Origin: Clostridiales bacterium
GTDB taxonomy: Bacteria > Bacillota > Clostridia > Oscillospirales > Oscillospiraceae
Assembly (NCBI GenBank): GCA_012838345.1
Contig: DUPK01000048.1
Location: 1-55,445 of the forward strand
Length of the DNA: 55,445 bases
Reading direction: 5' to 3'
In this document: positions 24,896 through 32,587 of the stretch, one piece after another
Numbering within the stretch: the stretch's first letter is position 1
How the letters are laid out: every line of letters begins with the position of its first letter
Made by a program: the position numbers and the translations under genes
Notes under the pieces: generated by a model
The model's database searches: none
Told to the model about the DNA's origin: nothing
The model's input: only the letters and a program-made list of their open reading frames with translations

Positions 24896-27454
24896 ATGGA
24901 GCTTATGGTTCTGGACGGAAACAGCATAGTAAACCGCGCCTTTTACGGCATACGCCTGCTTTCAACTAAGGAAGGGGTGTACACAAACGCCGTTTTCGGC
25001 TTTCTGAACATACTGCTGAAGCTCCTGAACGAGGAAAACCCCGACGCGCTCTGCGTTGCCTTTGACCTCAAGGCTCCGACCTTTCGCCACGACCAGTTTG
25101 AAGGCTACAAGGCCAAGCGCAAGGCCATGCCCGAGGAGCTGGCTATGCAAATCCCCATACTCAAAGAAGTGCTCGACGCGATGAACATCCCGCGGTACGA
25201 GCTCGAGGGCTACGAAGCGGACGACCTCATCGGCACGATAGCGAAGAGATGCGGGGATTCGGGCGTAAAATGCGTCGTTGTGACGGGCGACAAGGACAGC
25301 CTACAGCTTATAGACGACACGACAACGGTAAAGCTGGTCTCGACGCGCATGGGTCAGACGGAATCCAAGACCATGACGCCGGAAACCTTTATTGAGGAAT
25401 ACGGCTTCACACCTGAAAAGATGGTGGATTTTAAGGCCCTGATGGGCGACAGCTCTGACAACATCCCGGGCGTCCCCGGAATAGGCGAAAAAACGGCCCT
25501 CGACCTCATCCGCCGCTTCGGCTCGATAAAAGAAATATACGACAATATCGAAACGCTCAATATTAAGGATTCGGTTCGCAAAAAGCTCATCGAGGGTAGG
25601 GAGAGCGCAGAGCTTTCTTACAGTCTCGCCACCATCTGCCGCGACGTCCCCCTTGATTTTGAGCCCGAGGGCAATTTAAGAAAGCCCGCCGACAATGACA
25701 GGCTCTACGAGCTGTTTAGAAAACTTGAGTTTAACAAGCTGATTGAAAGGCTTAATCTAACCCCCTCCCCCGAAGCCGCGCCCAAAGCTGAGGCGCCGGA
25801 GATTGCCACCGAGGACATAAGCGACAGCAAAGCTTTAGACGAGCTGCTTGAAAGGTGCAAAGCCTCGGAATACGTCTCGTTCATCTGCAGGGACGGCCTG
25901 GACAGGCTTGAGATTTGCACGGGCAATAAAATCAGCATCGTTGCCTGGGGGATTTGCGGTGATGGCTACAACGCCTTTTTGCGCTCCTTCTTCAGTGCGA
26001 AAGTCACAAAGGTATCGCACAACTTAAAAGACACAATGCGGCTTTTGCTCGCAGAGGGTCTGTTTCTCGAGGGCTTTGTCTTTGACACGGCGCTCGCCGC
26101 CTATCTCATATCGCCCACCGACAGCAAGTACGAGCTTACTTCCCTGTCCACACATTACCTGGGAATGGAGCTGCCGGAAGCCGCTGCGGCTTACAGGCTC
26201 TACCCCGTTTTACAGGACAAGCTCTCTGAGCTTGGAATGACGACGCTGTATTACGAGATTGAGCTGCCGCTTTGCGCCGTGCTCGCCGAGATGGAGCACG
26301 AGGGCTTCCTCATCGACAAAAAGGCGCTCGCTGACTTTGGCGAGAGCCTCACAGGCGAAATAGATGAACGTCAGAGCAGAATATACAGGCTCGCGGGCAT
26401 GGAGTTTAACATAAACTCCCCGAAGCAGCTCGGAGAGGTCCTGTTTGAAAAGCTCATGCTGCCCGCCCCGAGAAAGACCAAGACCGGCTACTCCACAAAC
26501 ATAGAAGTTCTTGAAAGGCTCATAGACAAGCACCCGATAATACGCGAAATTATAAAGTACCGGGAACTTACCAAGCTCAAGTCAACATACGCCGACGGGC
26601 TATTAAAGGTCATAGCACCCGACGGCAGGATACACACGAACTTCCAGATGACGGTGACCGCGACGGGCCGCCTGTCCTCCACGGAGCCGAACCTGCAGAA
26701 CATCCCCATTCGCAGGGCCCTCGGCGGGGAGATAAGGCGCATGTTCATTGCCTCTCCCGGCAAAATACTCATAGACGCGGACTATTCCCAGATTGAGCTG
26801 CGCATACTCGCCCATATCTCGGGCGACGAGACGATGATTAAAGCCTTTAAGAACAAGGAGGACATACACGCCGTAACCGCTTCGCAGGTCTTCGGTGTTG
26901 CGCCCGAGGAGGTAACTCCCCTGCAGCGAAGCCGCGCCAAGGCGGTCAACTTCGGCATAGTCTATGGCATCTCGGCCTTCTCTCTTGCCCAGGACATAGA
27001 CGTCACGACAAGCGAAGCCAAGGCCTATATATCAAGCTATCTAGCCAAGTACCACGGCGTGAGGGAGTATATGAAGAAAGTGGTCGAGGAGGCCAAGAGG
27101 AACGAATACGTCACGACGCTCTTTGGCCGCAGGCGCTACCTGCCGGAGCTTAAATCCTCAAACTTCAATATGCGCTCCTTCGGCGAGCGGGTCGCCCTCA
27201 ATACCCCCATACAGGGCACGGCCGCCGATATAATAAAGCTCGCCATGGTGCGGGTCCACGCAAGGCTCAAACGCGAGGGGCTGAAGGCAAAGCTCCTTTT
27301 GCAGGTGCACGACGAGCTTATAGCGGAGGCCCCGATTGCCGAGGCCGAGACCGTAAAGAGGATTCTCACTGAGGAGATGGAGGGCGTTGTGAAGCTCACC
27401 GTCCCCCTCACCGCGGAGGCCCACAGCGGGCCGAACTGGCTTGACGCAAAGTGA
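24896..27454 (+). CDS. polA: DNA polymerase I
   Basis: Fills gaps and removes RNA primers during replication and repair. 852 residues. The 5'-3' exonuclease/flap domain (about 1-290) has its acidic loop (YEADDLIGTIA, VTGDKDSLQL) and helix-hairpin-helix (DNIPGVPGIGEKTA). A 3'-5' exonuclease-like domain (about 305-470) follows, and the polymerase domain has motif A DYSQIELRILAH, motif B RSRAKAVNFGIVYGIS, and motif C QVHDELIAEAP. The DxE of Exo I is missing (YVSFICRDG in its place), so proofreading is probably lost, as in several Firmicute Pol I enzymes. GGAGG precedes the ATG. It probably heads a polA-rimI-tsaD operon. Confidence 0.97.
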   Translation: MELMVLDGNSIVNRAFYGIRLLSTKEGVYTNAVFGFLNILLKLLNEENPDALCVAFDLKAPTFRHDQFEGYKAKRKAMPEELAMQIPILKEVLDAMNIPRYELEGYEADDLIGTIAKRCGDSGVKCVVVTGDKDSLQLIDDTTTVKLVSTRMGQTESKTMTPETFIEEYGFTPEKMVDFKALMGDSSDNIPGVPGIGEKTALDLIRRFGSIKEIYDNIETLNIKDSVRKKLIEGRESAELSYSLATICRDVPLDFEPEGNLRKPADNDRLYELFRKLEFNKLIERLNLTPSPEAAPKAEAPEIATEDISDSKALDELLERCKASEYVSFICRDGLDRLEICTGNKISIVAWGICGDGYNAFLRSFFSAKVTKVSHNLKDTMRLLLAEGLFLEGFVFDTALAAYLISPTDSKYELTSLSTHYLGMELPEAAAAYRLYPVLQDKLSELGMTTLYYEIELPLCAVLAEMEHEGFLIDKKALADFGESLTGEIDERQSRIYRLAGMEFNINSPKQLGEVLFEKLMLPAPRKTKTGYSTNIEVLERLIDKHPIIREIIKYRELTKLKSTYADGLLKVIAPDGRIHTNFQMTVTATGRLSSTEPNLQNIPIRRALGGEIRRMFIASPGKILIDADYSQIELRILAHISGDETMIKAFKNKEDIHAVTASQVFGVAPEEVTPLQRSRAKAVNFGIVYGISAFSLAQDIDVTTSEAKAYISSYLAKYHGVREYMKKVVEEAKRNEYVTTLFGRRRYLPELKSSNFNMRSFGERVALNTPIQGTAADIIKLAMVRVHARLKREGLKAKLLLQVHDELIAEAPIAEAETVKRILTEEMEGVVKLTVPLTAEAHSGPNWLDAK

Positions 27455-27465
27455 GGCGCATCTGA

Positions 27466-27906
27466 ATGTACAATATAGTCAGGCTCGAGGAGCGCCATCT
27501 GCCGGAAGTGGCCGAGCTTGAAAAGCTCTGCTTTTCAACGCCCTGGTCGGAGGAAGCGCTGCGCGGCGAGTTAAAGGGCCCGTTTACGCACTATTTTGCC
27601 GCCGTGGACGAGCGCGGCAGGATTCTCGGCTATGCGGGCATGCAGGCCGTACTGGACGAAGGCTACATCACGAACATAGCAGTATCGCCCTCTTTAAGGC
27701 GCCTCGGCATTGCCGGCGCCCTGCTCGGCACTCTCCTGGACTCGGGCAGGGAGATGAAGCTTTCCTTTTTGACACTCGAAGTGCGCGAGAGCAACAAGGC
27801 CGCTATTTCTCTTTACGATAAGTTTGGCTTTCAGGTCGTGGGAAGGCGCAGAAACTACTATGAAAACCCCAGAGAGGACGCACTGCTCATGACCTACACA
27901 TACTAG
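27466..27906 (+). CDS. rimI: Ribosomal protein bS18 alanine N-acetyltransferase
   Basis: GNAT-family acetyltransferase acting on the N-terminus of ribosomal protein S18. 146 residues. The acetyl-CoA pyrophosphate loop is visible in VSPSLRRLGIAGALLGTLLD, and the N-terminal EKLCFSTPWSEEAL and C-terminal LEVRESNKAAISLYDKFGFQVVGRRRNYY are typical. It starts 11 nt after polA and ends 22 nt before tsaD, the usual rimI-tsaD neighbourhood. Some rimI-tsaD pairs also have tsaB and tsaE, absent here. Confidence 0.94.
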   Translation: MYNIVRLEERHLPEVAELEKLCFSTPWSEEALRGELKGPFTHYFAAVDERGRILGYAGMQAVLDEGYITNIAVSPSLRRLGIAGALLGTLLDSGREMKLSFLTLEVRESNKAAISLYDKFGFQVVGRRRNYYENPREDALLMTYTY

Positions 27907-27928
27907 CATCTTGAAAGGAATGACTCTT

Positions 27929-28942
27929 TTGATAATAATGTCGGTTGAAACCTCCTGCGACGAGACCGCCGTTGCGATAACCCGCGACGGGCGCGAAATC
28001 CTCGCAGACGAGATATTTTCACAGGTCGATATGCACGCCATATACGGAGGAGTGGTGCCGGAGATTGCCTCCCGCAACCATATCGAGGTCATAAGCCGGC
28101 TCGCCGACTCCGCCATATCCAAGGCGGGCATAAAAAAGGCGGAGATTGACGCCGTTGCGGTCACCTACGCCCCGGGTCTTATAGGCGCGCTCCTTGTCGG
28201 CCTCAACTTCGCCAAGTCCGCCGCCTTCGCCCTTAACAAACCGCTTATCCCCGTGCACCACATAAGGGGGCATATAGCCGCAAATTATCTGGCCTACCCG
28301 GAGCTGGAGCCGCCCTTCCTTGCTCTAGTCGCCTCCGGCGGCCACACACTCATAATAGACGTCGAGGACTACACGCATATGAAGGTGCTCGGCTCAACCA
28401 GAGACGACGCCGCCGGGGAGTGCTTCGACAAGGTCGCCCGCGTCCTGGGGCTGGGCTACCCCGGAGGAAAGCCGATAGACATTCTCTCAAAGTCGGGGGA
28501 CAGCACAAAATACCCCCTCCCCCGCGCAAAGGTTGACGACCATCCCCTTGATTTTTCGTTTTCCGGCCTCAAGACCGCGGTCTTTAACATCGTAAACACC
28601 ATAACACAAAAGGGCGAGGAGCTCGACAAGGCATCCCTCGCCGCCTCCTTCTCCGCCGCAGTCAGCGACTCCATCGTCTCAAGGGTTATGGAGGCAGTGC
28701 AGATAACGGGCCATAAAAAAATAGTCTGTGCCGGCGGGGTCCTTGCCAATTCGCTGATACGCGCAGAGCTTACCGCGGCCTGCGCGAAAGAGGTCAAAGC
28801 TCTTTACCTCGCCCCGCTCAGTCTCTGCGGCGACAACGCGGCAATGATAGGCTCGCATGGCTATTACGAGTTTAAGGCGGGCAACCTCGCGGGCGCCGAT
28901 TTAAACGCCTTTGCGACCATGGAGGTCGACAATATTTTTTGA
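27929..28942 (+). CDS. tsaD: tRNA threonylcarbamoyl-adenosine synthesis transferase TsaD
   Basis: TsaD, with TsaB and TsaE, transfers threonylcarbamoyl to A37 of ANN-decoding tRNAs. 337 residues. Motifs: SVETSCDETAVAI, metal-binding HHIRGHIAAN, ALVASGGHT, GECFDKVARVLGLGYPGG, and FSFSGLKTAV. TTG 27929 is chosen because AAAGG lies 10 nt upstream and the product then begins MIIMSVETSCDET; TTG 27911 or ATG 27920 would have no spacing. A tRNA-Thr gene follows 600 bp later, probably coincidence. Confidence 0.96.
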   Translation: MIIMSVETSCDETAVAITRDGREILADEIFSQVDMHAIYGGVVPEIASRNHIEVISRLADSAISKAGIKKAEIDAVAVTYAPGLIGALLVGLNFAKSAAFALNKPLIPVHHIRGHIAANYLAYPELEPPFLALVASGGHTLIIDVEDYTHMKVLGSTRDDAAGECFDKVARVLGLGYPGGKPIDILSKSGDSTKYPLPRAKVDDHPLDFSFSGLKTAVFNIVNTITQKGEELDKASLAASFSAAVSDSIVSRVMEAVQITGHKKIVCAGGVLANSLIRAELTAACAKEVKALYLAPLSLCGDNAAMIGSHGYYEFKAGNLAGADLNAFATMEVDNIF

Positions 28943-29123
28943 TTTTCTGCGAACACTTTCCTGCAAAACGGAAATACTCATTGCTCTCAAAGGTCGAATT
29001 TCATCCATTTTTGTTATTATGTAAACAGTTTTATATTATTATTTTTTGCAAAATATTCATTAGCGCAATTTACAATTTATTAAAATTCCTCTTAAAGCTG
29101 CGCCAATCCAATATGTTGAGCAA

Positions 29124-29167
29124 TGTGGATAACCCTGTGGATAATGTGCATAACTATCTGTAGATAA
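29124..29167 (-). promoter_or_regulatory. Cluster of four DnaA-box-like 9-mers
   Basis: TGTGGATAA occurs at 29124-29132 and 29136-29144, TGTGCATAA at 29145-29153 and TGTAGATAA at 29159-29167. Three match TTATNCACA on the minus strand perfectly; the fourth has one mismatch. All have the same orientation at 9-14 bp steps. The flanks (28943-29110 and 29168-29400) are very AT-rich and hold no gene. Neither dnaA nor dnaN is nearby, so an accessory DnaA-binding or titration locus is likelier than oriC. Confidence 0.7.
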
Positions 29168-29394
29168 GGGGGCAATCGCTTCTTATGTAAACTATAATTA
29201 ATCATATTTTCTTCAAAAAACCCAAAAAGCGCCACTTTTGTGAGAGTTTCTTCTCTTGTTCTTTTCCTAAAAAAATCCGCATAAATTTGGCAAAGATTAC
29301 AAAGTTGCTGATTTGTTCGGTTTTACCGCTTCATTTCATTATTATCTTGAAGAAATTATTCCTTCAAATTACAGAATGTAATAATATTTTTCTG

Positions 29395-29423
29395 TTGACT
29401 AAGAAAGCCCTATATGCTATACT
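29395..29423 (+). promoter_or_regulatory. Upstream promoter of the tRNA gene
   Basis: TTGACT (29395-29400) and TATACT (29418-29423), spaced 17 bp. Transcript would run through the second promoter into tRNA-Thr. Confidence 0.6.
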
Positions 29424-29468
29424 CGCATATGCTGCCCATATCTAAACCGGCGAAAGCTAAGTTCAATC

Positions 29469-29497
29469 TTGAAAAACTCTCGTGAGTACGGTATAAT
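29469..29497 (+). promoter_or_regulatory. Proximal promoter of tRNA-Thr
   Basis: TTGAAA (29469-29474) and TATAAT (29492-29497), spaced 17 bp, 50 bp before the mature tRNA 5' end. Confidence 0.75.
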
Positions 29498-29546
29498 TTC
29501 TTTGGGCGCAGCTCTACAATTAAGCTACAAGAGTACAGCTAATTAC

Positions 29547-29622
29547 GCTTCTGTAGCGCAGCCGGTAGCGCAACTGATTCGTAATCAGTAGGTCAGCGGT
29601 TCGAGTCCGCTCAGAAGCTCCA
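29547..29622 (+). tRNA. tRNA-Thr, anticodon CGU
   Basis: The cloverleaf folds without mismatches: acceptor GCTTCTG/CAGAAGC, D stem GCGC/GCGC, anticodon stem ACTGA/TCAGT with loop TTCGTAA (anticodon CGT, reading ACG), and T stem AGCGG/CCGCT with TTCGAGT. The discriminator is U and the 3' CCA is encoded. Two promoters precede it and a terminator follows immediately. Confidence 0.97.
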
Positions 29623-29624
29623 AA

Positions 29625-29651
29625 CCCTCTGGCTTTGCCGGAGGGTTTTTT
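29625..29651 (+). terminator. Terminator of tRNA-Thr
   Basis: CCCTCTGGC and GCCGGAGGG pair with one G-U around a TTT loop and are followed by TTTTTT. Confidence 0.9.
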
Positions 29652-29740
29652 GCTGCCTTATTGACAAAGAGATGAATTTATCACAATATAATCCTAGACA
29701 GTATGGTTGAGTGCATAAGTTGGAACCGGGGGTATAAACC

Positions 29741-30685
29741 TTGATAATAAGTGCCAGCAGGCGGACCGATATACCTGCCTATTATTCGGACTGGTTTTTT
29801 AACAGAATAAAAGAGGGTTTTGCGCTTGTGAGAAACCCTATGAACACTCATCAGGTGAGCAAAGTGCTCCTTACCCCCGAGGTCGTGGACGGCTTCGTTT
29901 TCTGGACTAAAAACCCCGTTCCGATGATGGACAGGCTCGATGAAATTAAGGACTACCCCTACTACTTTCAATTTACCGTAAACGCCTACGGAAAAGATGT
30001 CGAACCGAATGTGCCGTCCAAAAACGAAATTATTATTCCGGCGTTTCAAAAGCTGTCGCGAAAAATAGGCAGGGACAGAGTAATCTGGAGATACGACCCG
30101 ATCTTCCTTAGCGAAAACTACACAATCGACTACCACTGCAAATATTTCGAGGCTCTTGCAAAGAAGCTTCATATGTACACCGACAAGTGCACGCTGAGTT
30201 TTATTGACCACTACCGAAAAACGGAGAGAAGCACCAAACCGCTCAATACTATTAACACCACCCTGCAGCAGAAGCTTGAGCTGATGGGGAGGTTTTCCGA
30301 CATCGCGAAAAAGTACGGGCTCAAACCCGACACCTGCGCGGAGGACATAGACCTTGAAATGTTTGGAATCACGCATGCGCATTGCATAGATAAAGCCCGT
30401 TTGGAGAGCATCGGCGGGTACAAGCTAAATATCGGCAGGGATAGAAACCAGCGGCCCGAGTGCGGCTGCGCTGAGAGTATTGACATCGGCATGTACGACA
30501 CCTGTAAAAACGGCTGCCTGTACTGCTACGCCAATCACAGCGCAAAGACCGTACTGGAGAATTTTGAGAAGCACGATGTGGATTCCCCGCTGCTCTGCGG
30601 CGAGTTGACCGAAAACGATGTCGTCAAAGAGCGCCCCGTAGCTTCGTGCAGAAGCTGCCAGATGAATTTATTTTCCGATGCGTGA
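29741..30685 (+). CDS. DUF1848 family protein with a C-terminal Cys cluster
   Basis: A 314-residue protein beginning MIISASRRTDIPAYYSDWF, the hallmark of DUF1848. A TIM-barrel-like body carries VFWTKNPVPMMDRLDEI and a C-terminal run of cysteines: CGCAESIDIGMYDTC then CKNGCLYCYAN. The C-x3-C-x2-C in DTCKNGCLYCYAN equals the radical SAM cluster motif but sits at the C-terminal end, unlike normal radical SAM enzymes. The reaction is unknown. TTG 29741 has GGGGGT about 9 nt upstream. The TATAAT near 29687 has no -35 at normal spacing. Confidence 0.85.
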   Translation: MIISASRRTDIPAYYSDWFFNRIKEGFALVRNPMNTHQVSKVLLTPEVVDGFVFWTKNPVPMMDRLDEIKDYPYYFQFTVNAYGKDVEPNVPSKNEIIIPAFQKLSRKIGRDRVIWRYDPIFLSENYTIDYHCKYFEALAKKLHMYTDKCTLSFIDHYRKTERSTKPLNTINTTLQQKLELMGRFSDIAKKYGLKPDTCAEDIDLEMFGITHAHCIDKARLESIGGYKLNIGRDRNQRPECGCAESIDIGMYDTCKNGCLYCYANHSAKTVLENFEKHDVDSPLLCGELTENDVVKERPVASCRSCQMNLFSDA

Positions 30686-30746
30686 AACAGAGCACTGTAT
30701 GCGGCCGTCCTAATTCCCGTTCCCCCTTTGAACTGCAAAAATAAGC

Positions 30747-30766
30747 GGCAGGGCATACGCCCCGCC
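30747..30766 (-). terminator. Terminator of the small minus-strand gene
   Basis: Read on the minus strand, GGCGGGGC-GTAT-GCCCTGCC forms an 8-bp stem (one G-U) followed by GCTTATTTTTG. On the plus strand the wobble becomes an A-C mismatch, so it is oriented for the minus-strand gene. Confidence 0.65.
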
Positions 30767-30774
30767 ATTTTCAT

Positions 30775-31008
30775 TTATCCCCGTTTCTCCGCGAACCATT
30801 TTCCTATAGTGTTCCCCGACATATTTGCGCTGCGTTCGAAAAAAGGTGGCTCGTCTTCCCTTTCACCCTTATCGTATCCGCCCGCCTTCATCGCGGCAGC
30901 CTGGCAGACTTCCGGAACCCTGTCAATCCTGTTCCGCCGTCTGTCCGCCCAGGTTATCTCCGTAGGTATTATGGTGCCGTCGTCTTTAAACATAACCGCA
31001 ACGGACAC
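30775..31008 (-). pseudogene. Small conserved Clostridial protein, apparently frame-scrambled in the middle
   Basis: The frame from GTG 31008 gives 77 residues starting MSVAVMFKDDGTIIPTEITW, then RIDRVPEVCQAAAMKAGG and ending SGNTIGKWFAEKRG. From memory, a Clostridial family shows IDRVLDVRPAASLKAGG, then a YTIRVKGKTSYLFFE-like stretch, then GNxIGRWFVE. Here the middle in this frame reads YDKGEREDEPP, but the neighbouring frame reads ADTIRVKGKTSHLF. Two compensating indels (near the GGCGG and the T6 run at about 30838-30843) would explain it. The protein may still be made with a changed centre. Function of the family is unknown. Confidence 0.55.
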
Positions 31009-31147
31009 ATAAACTTTTTTCCCTTTTAAAATGCCCGGCCGCGGCGCACGAACTCATAATGCCCGGGATTATGTATGAATAAATTATTAATTACTGCGCC
31101 CTTCGACTTATTTTTATGCATAAATTATTAATTTTTCCGCATCTCCC

Positions 31148-31176
31148 TTGACATATTAAAATACAGTATTTATTAT
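31148..31176 (+). promoter_or_regulatory. Promoter of the c-di-GMP riboswitch transcript
   Basis: TTGACA (31148-31153) and TATTAT (31171-31176) are exactly 17 bp apart, about 10 bp before the aptamer. Upstream, ATAAATTATTAATT occurs twice (31078-31091 and 31120-31133), possibly paired regulator sites or UP-element-like DNA. Confidence 0.8.
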
Positions 31177-31185
31177 AAAAGTGTC

Positions 31186-31272
31186 GATAATGGCAAACCC
31201 GCCGAAAGACGGGGACGCAAAGCCATAGGGTCTAAGGTCAAAGATGACTATGATAGCCTGGTTGCCGAAACG
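31186..31272 (+). ncRNA. Cyclic di-GMP-I riboswitch (GEMM-I) aptamer
   Basis: The diagnostic elements appear in order: GGCAAACC, GNRA-capped P2 around CGAAAG, GGGACGCAAAGCC, then the P3 arm with GGTCTAAGG, and closing GGTTGCC pairing with the first GGCAA. These match the class I c-di-GMP aptamer closely (Vc2-type). It is followed by a terminator and the prepilin peptidase/Flp genes. Confidence 0.95.
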
Positions 31273-31311
31273 TTTTGGTATGGTATAGTATTGTGTTTTC
31301 AGTATTATACT

Positions 31312-31347
31312 AAGACCCTATTCGTGCAACCGGATAGGGTCTTTTTT
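31312..31347 (+). terminator. Expression-platform terminator of the c-di-GMP riboswitch
   Basis: AAGACCCTAT (31312-31321) pairs with ATAGGGTCTT (31334-31343), followed by a U tract. The 9-mer ATAGGGTCT of its 3' arm also occurs inside the aptamer at 31225-31233, so the 5' arm can alternatively pair with the unfolded aptamer as an antiterminator. This predicts termination when c-di-GMP is bound. Confidence 0.9.
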
Positions 31348-31383
31348 ATTAATTAAAAAATAGTAAGCTAACAATTTAAAGAG

Positions 31384-32043
31384 GTGAGCAACATAGTCGG
31401 TGTGATAGGACTCGGTCTGACCGGTGCGCTCTCAGGACTAATTATCCCCTACGCGGCTCAAAGATTATCCCTGTATAAATCCGCTGTTGCAAAGCGGGCC
31501 AACGCTTTCGGAAATCTTTTTTTCTCAGCCTATACAAAGATAATCGCTTGCCTTTTGAGCGCTGCTGTATGGGCGCTCGCCGCCGCAGCGATGGAGAGCC
31601 TCTTTCTTGCCCTGCTTATATCCCTGCTATTCGGCCTTTCGCTCCTCACGGCCCTTGTGGACTTTAAAATCAACGTCATTCCCAATGAGCTTATTATTGC
31701 CCTGTCAATCGTGGGAGTTTTGTTTCAGTGCTCTTATTACGGTTTCGATTCCCTGCTCACAGCGATTCTCTGCATGGTAATTGTCGCGGGCCTTTTTACC
31801 CTCATTGCGGTGGCCCTCGGCTTCAGCAAGGTCGGCGCGGGCGATGTAAAGCTCTCCGGGGTAATGGGCCTTATTCTCGGCTACCCGAACATAATTGCGG
31901 CTTTGACCGTTATGAGCGTTTCCCTTCTGATATATTGCCAAATAGGGCTGCTTACGCGGAGGCTGACGCTCCGCAGCATGCTCCCGTTCGCCCCGTTCAT
32001 GATGCTGGGCCTGATTATGACCCTCATATTTATCGTGCTGTAA
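31384..32043 (+). CDS. Prepilin peptidase, A24 family (CpaA/TadV-like)
   Basis: Membrane aspartyl protease that cleaves the leader of type IV prepilins. About 219 residues with six or seven TM helices. The two catalytic Asp sites are visible: LVDFKINVIPNE and GAGDVKLSGVMGLILGYP. It lacks the N-methylase domain, like the short peptidases of Flp/Tad systems. The start is uncertain. GTG 31384 lies inside the ribosome site AGAGGTG; by spacing, ATA 31393 or GTG 31402 fit better. It is the first gene behind the c-di-GMP riboswitch and precedes the Flp pilin, its likely substrate. Confidence 0.9.
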   Translation: MSNIVGVIGLGLTGALSGLIIPYAAQRLSLYKSAVAKRANAFGNLFFSAYTKIIACLLSAAVWALAAAAMESLFLALLISLLFGLSLLTALVDFKINVIPNELIIALSIVGVLFQCSYYGFDSLLTAILCMVIVAGLFTLIAVALGFSKVGAGDVKLSGVMGLILGYPNIIAALTVMSVSLLIYCQIGLLTRRLTLRSMLPFAPFMMLGLIMTLIFIVL

Positions 32044-32128
32044 AAGCTTGCCCTTAAATATATGACGCTTTTCGCCATATCTTGTGCAAATAATGGACAT
32101 GCACAAGGAGAAGAAAGGAGGCAATAAT

Positions 32129-32278
32129 ATGAATAAGTTCTCCAATTGGCTCAAAAATGAAGAAAGCGGCCAGGGCATGGTTGAATACGGACTTATTATT
32201 GCCCTAATCACAATAGTCATCATGGCGGCCCTGGTAGTGCTTGGCCCCGCAATTGTCCGTATGTTCACAAAGTTCTAA
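32129..32278 (+). CDS. flp: Flp/Fap-type IVb pilin
   Basis: A 49-residue pilin precursor. The leader MNKFSNWLKNEESGQG is followed by MVEYGLIIALITIVIMAALVVLG, the conserved class IVb signature, with Glu in EYG and the hydrophobic assembly helix. Cleavage is expected after the Gly ahead of MVEYG. ATG 32129 has AAAGGAGG about 8 nt upstream. It follows the prepilin peptidase by 85 bp in the riboswitch-controlled unit and is closed by a terminator at 32362. No Tad ATPase, platform or secretin gene lies in the window. Confidence 0.95.
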   Translation: MNKFSNWLKNEESGQGMVEYGLIIALITIVIMAALVVLGPAIVRMFTKF

Positions 32279-32361
32279 TCCTTATTCGCTTATCAGCGCT
32301 TGCATTGGCAATACACTTATATTTTATGCTTCTTCACTTTTTTACCCTCCCTTGCATACCA

Positions 32362-32406
32362 ATAGAGAGGAGCTCAGTAAAAGTCTGAGCTCTTCTCTAT
32401 TTTTTT
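32362..32406 (+). terminator. Terminator of the Flp pilin unit
   Basis: AGAGAGGAGCTCAG and CTGAGCTCTTCTCT form a long stem around TAAAAGT, with one mismatch, followed by ATTTTTTT. Confidence 0.9.
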
Positions 32407-32435
32407 CTAATTGTATCCAAATTTTTAGCAGTTGC

Positions 32436-32464
32436 TTCACAATTCTTACAAAGTTTGCTATAAT
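32436..32464 (+). promoter_or_regulatory. Promoter of the diguanylate cyclase gene
   Basis: TTCACA (32436-32441) and TATAAT (32459-32464), spaced 17 bp, lie after the Flp terminator, so the cyclase is transcribed independently of the riboswitch. Confidence 0.7.
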
Positions 32465-32587
32465 GCCACCAACCCCACAAGTGAAACCCGTCTTTTATTG
32501 CCGGGGAGAATTTGCTGCCCCGTGCGCTGACAACGATATATTTAGAATTCGGCGCGTTTGCGAATATAAGACAAGGAGATGGGCTTT

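Noticed and set aside
29124-29167. Calling the DnaA-box cluster the chromosomal origin
   Set aside because: No dnaA, dnaN, recF, gyrB or rpmH nearby and no strand switch; kept only as a DnaA-binding cluster.
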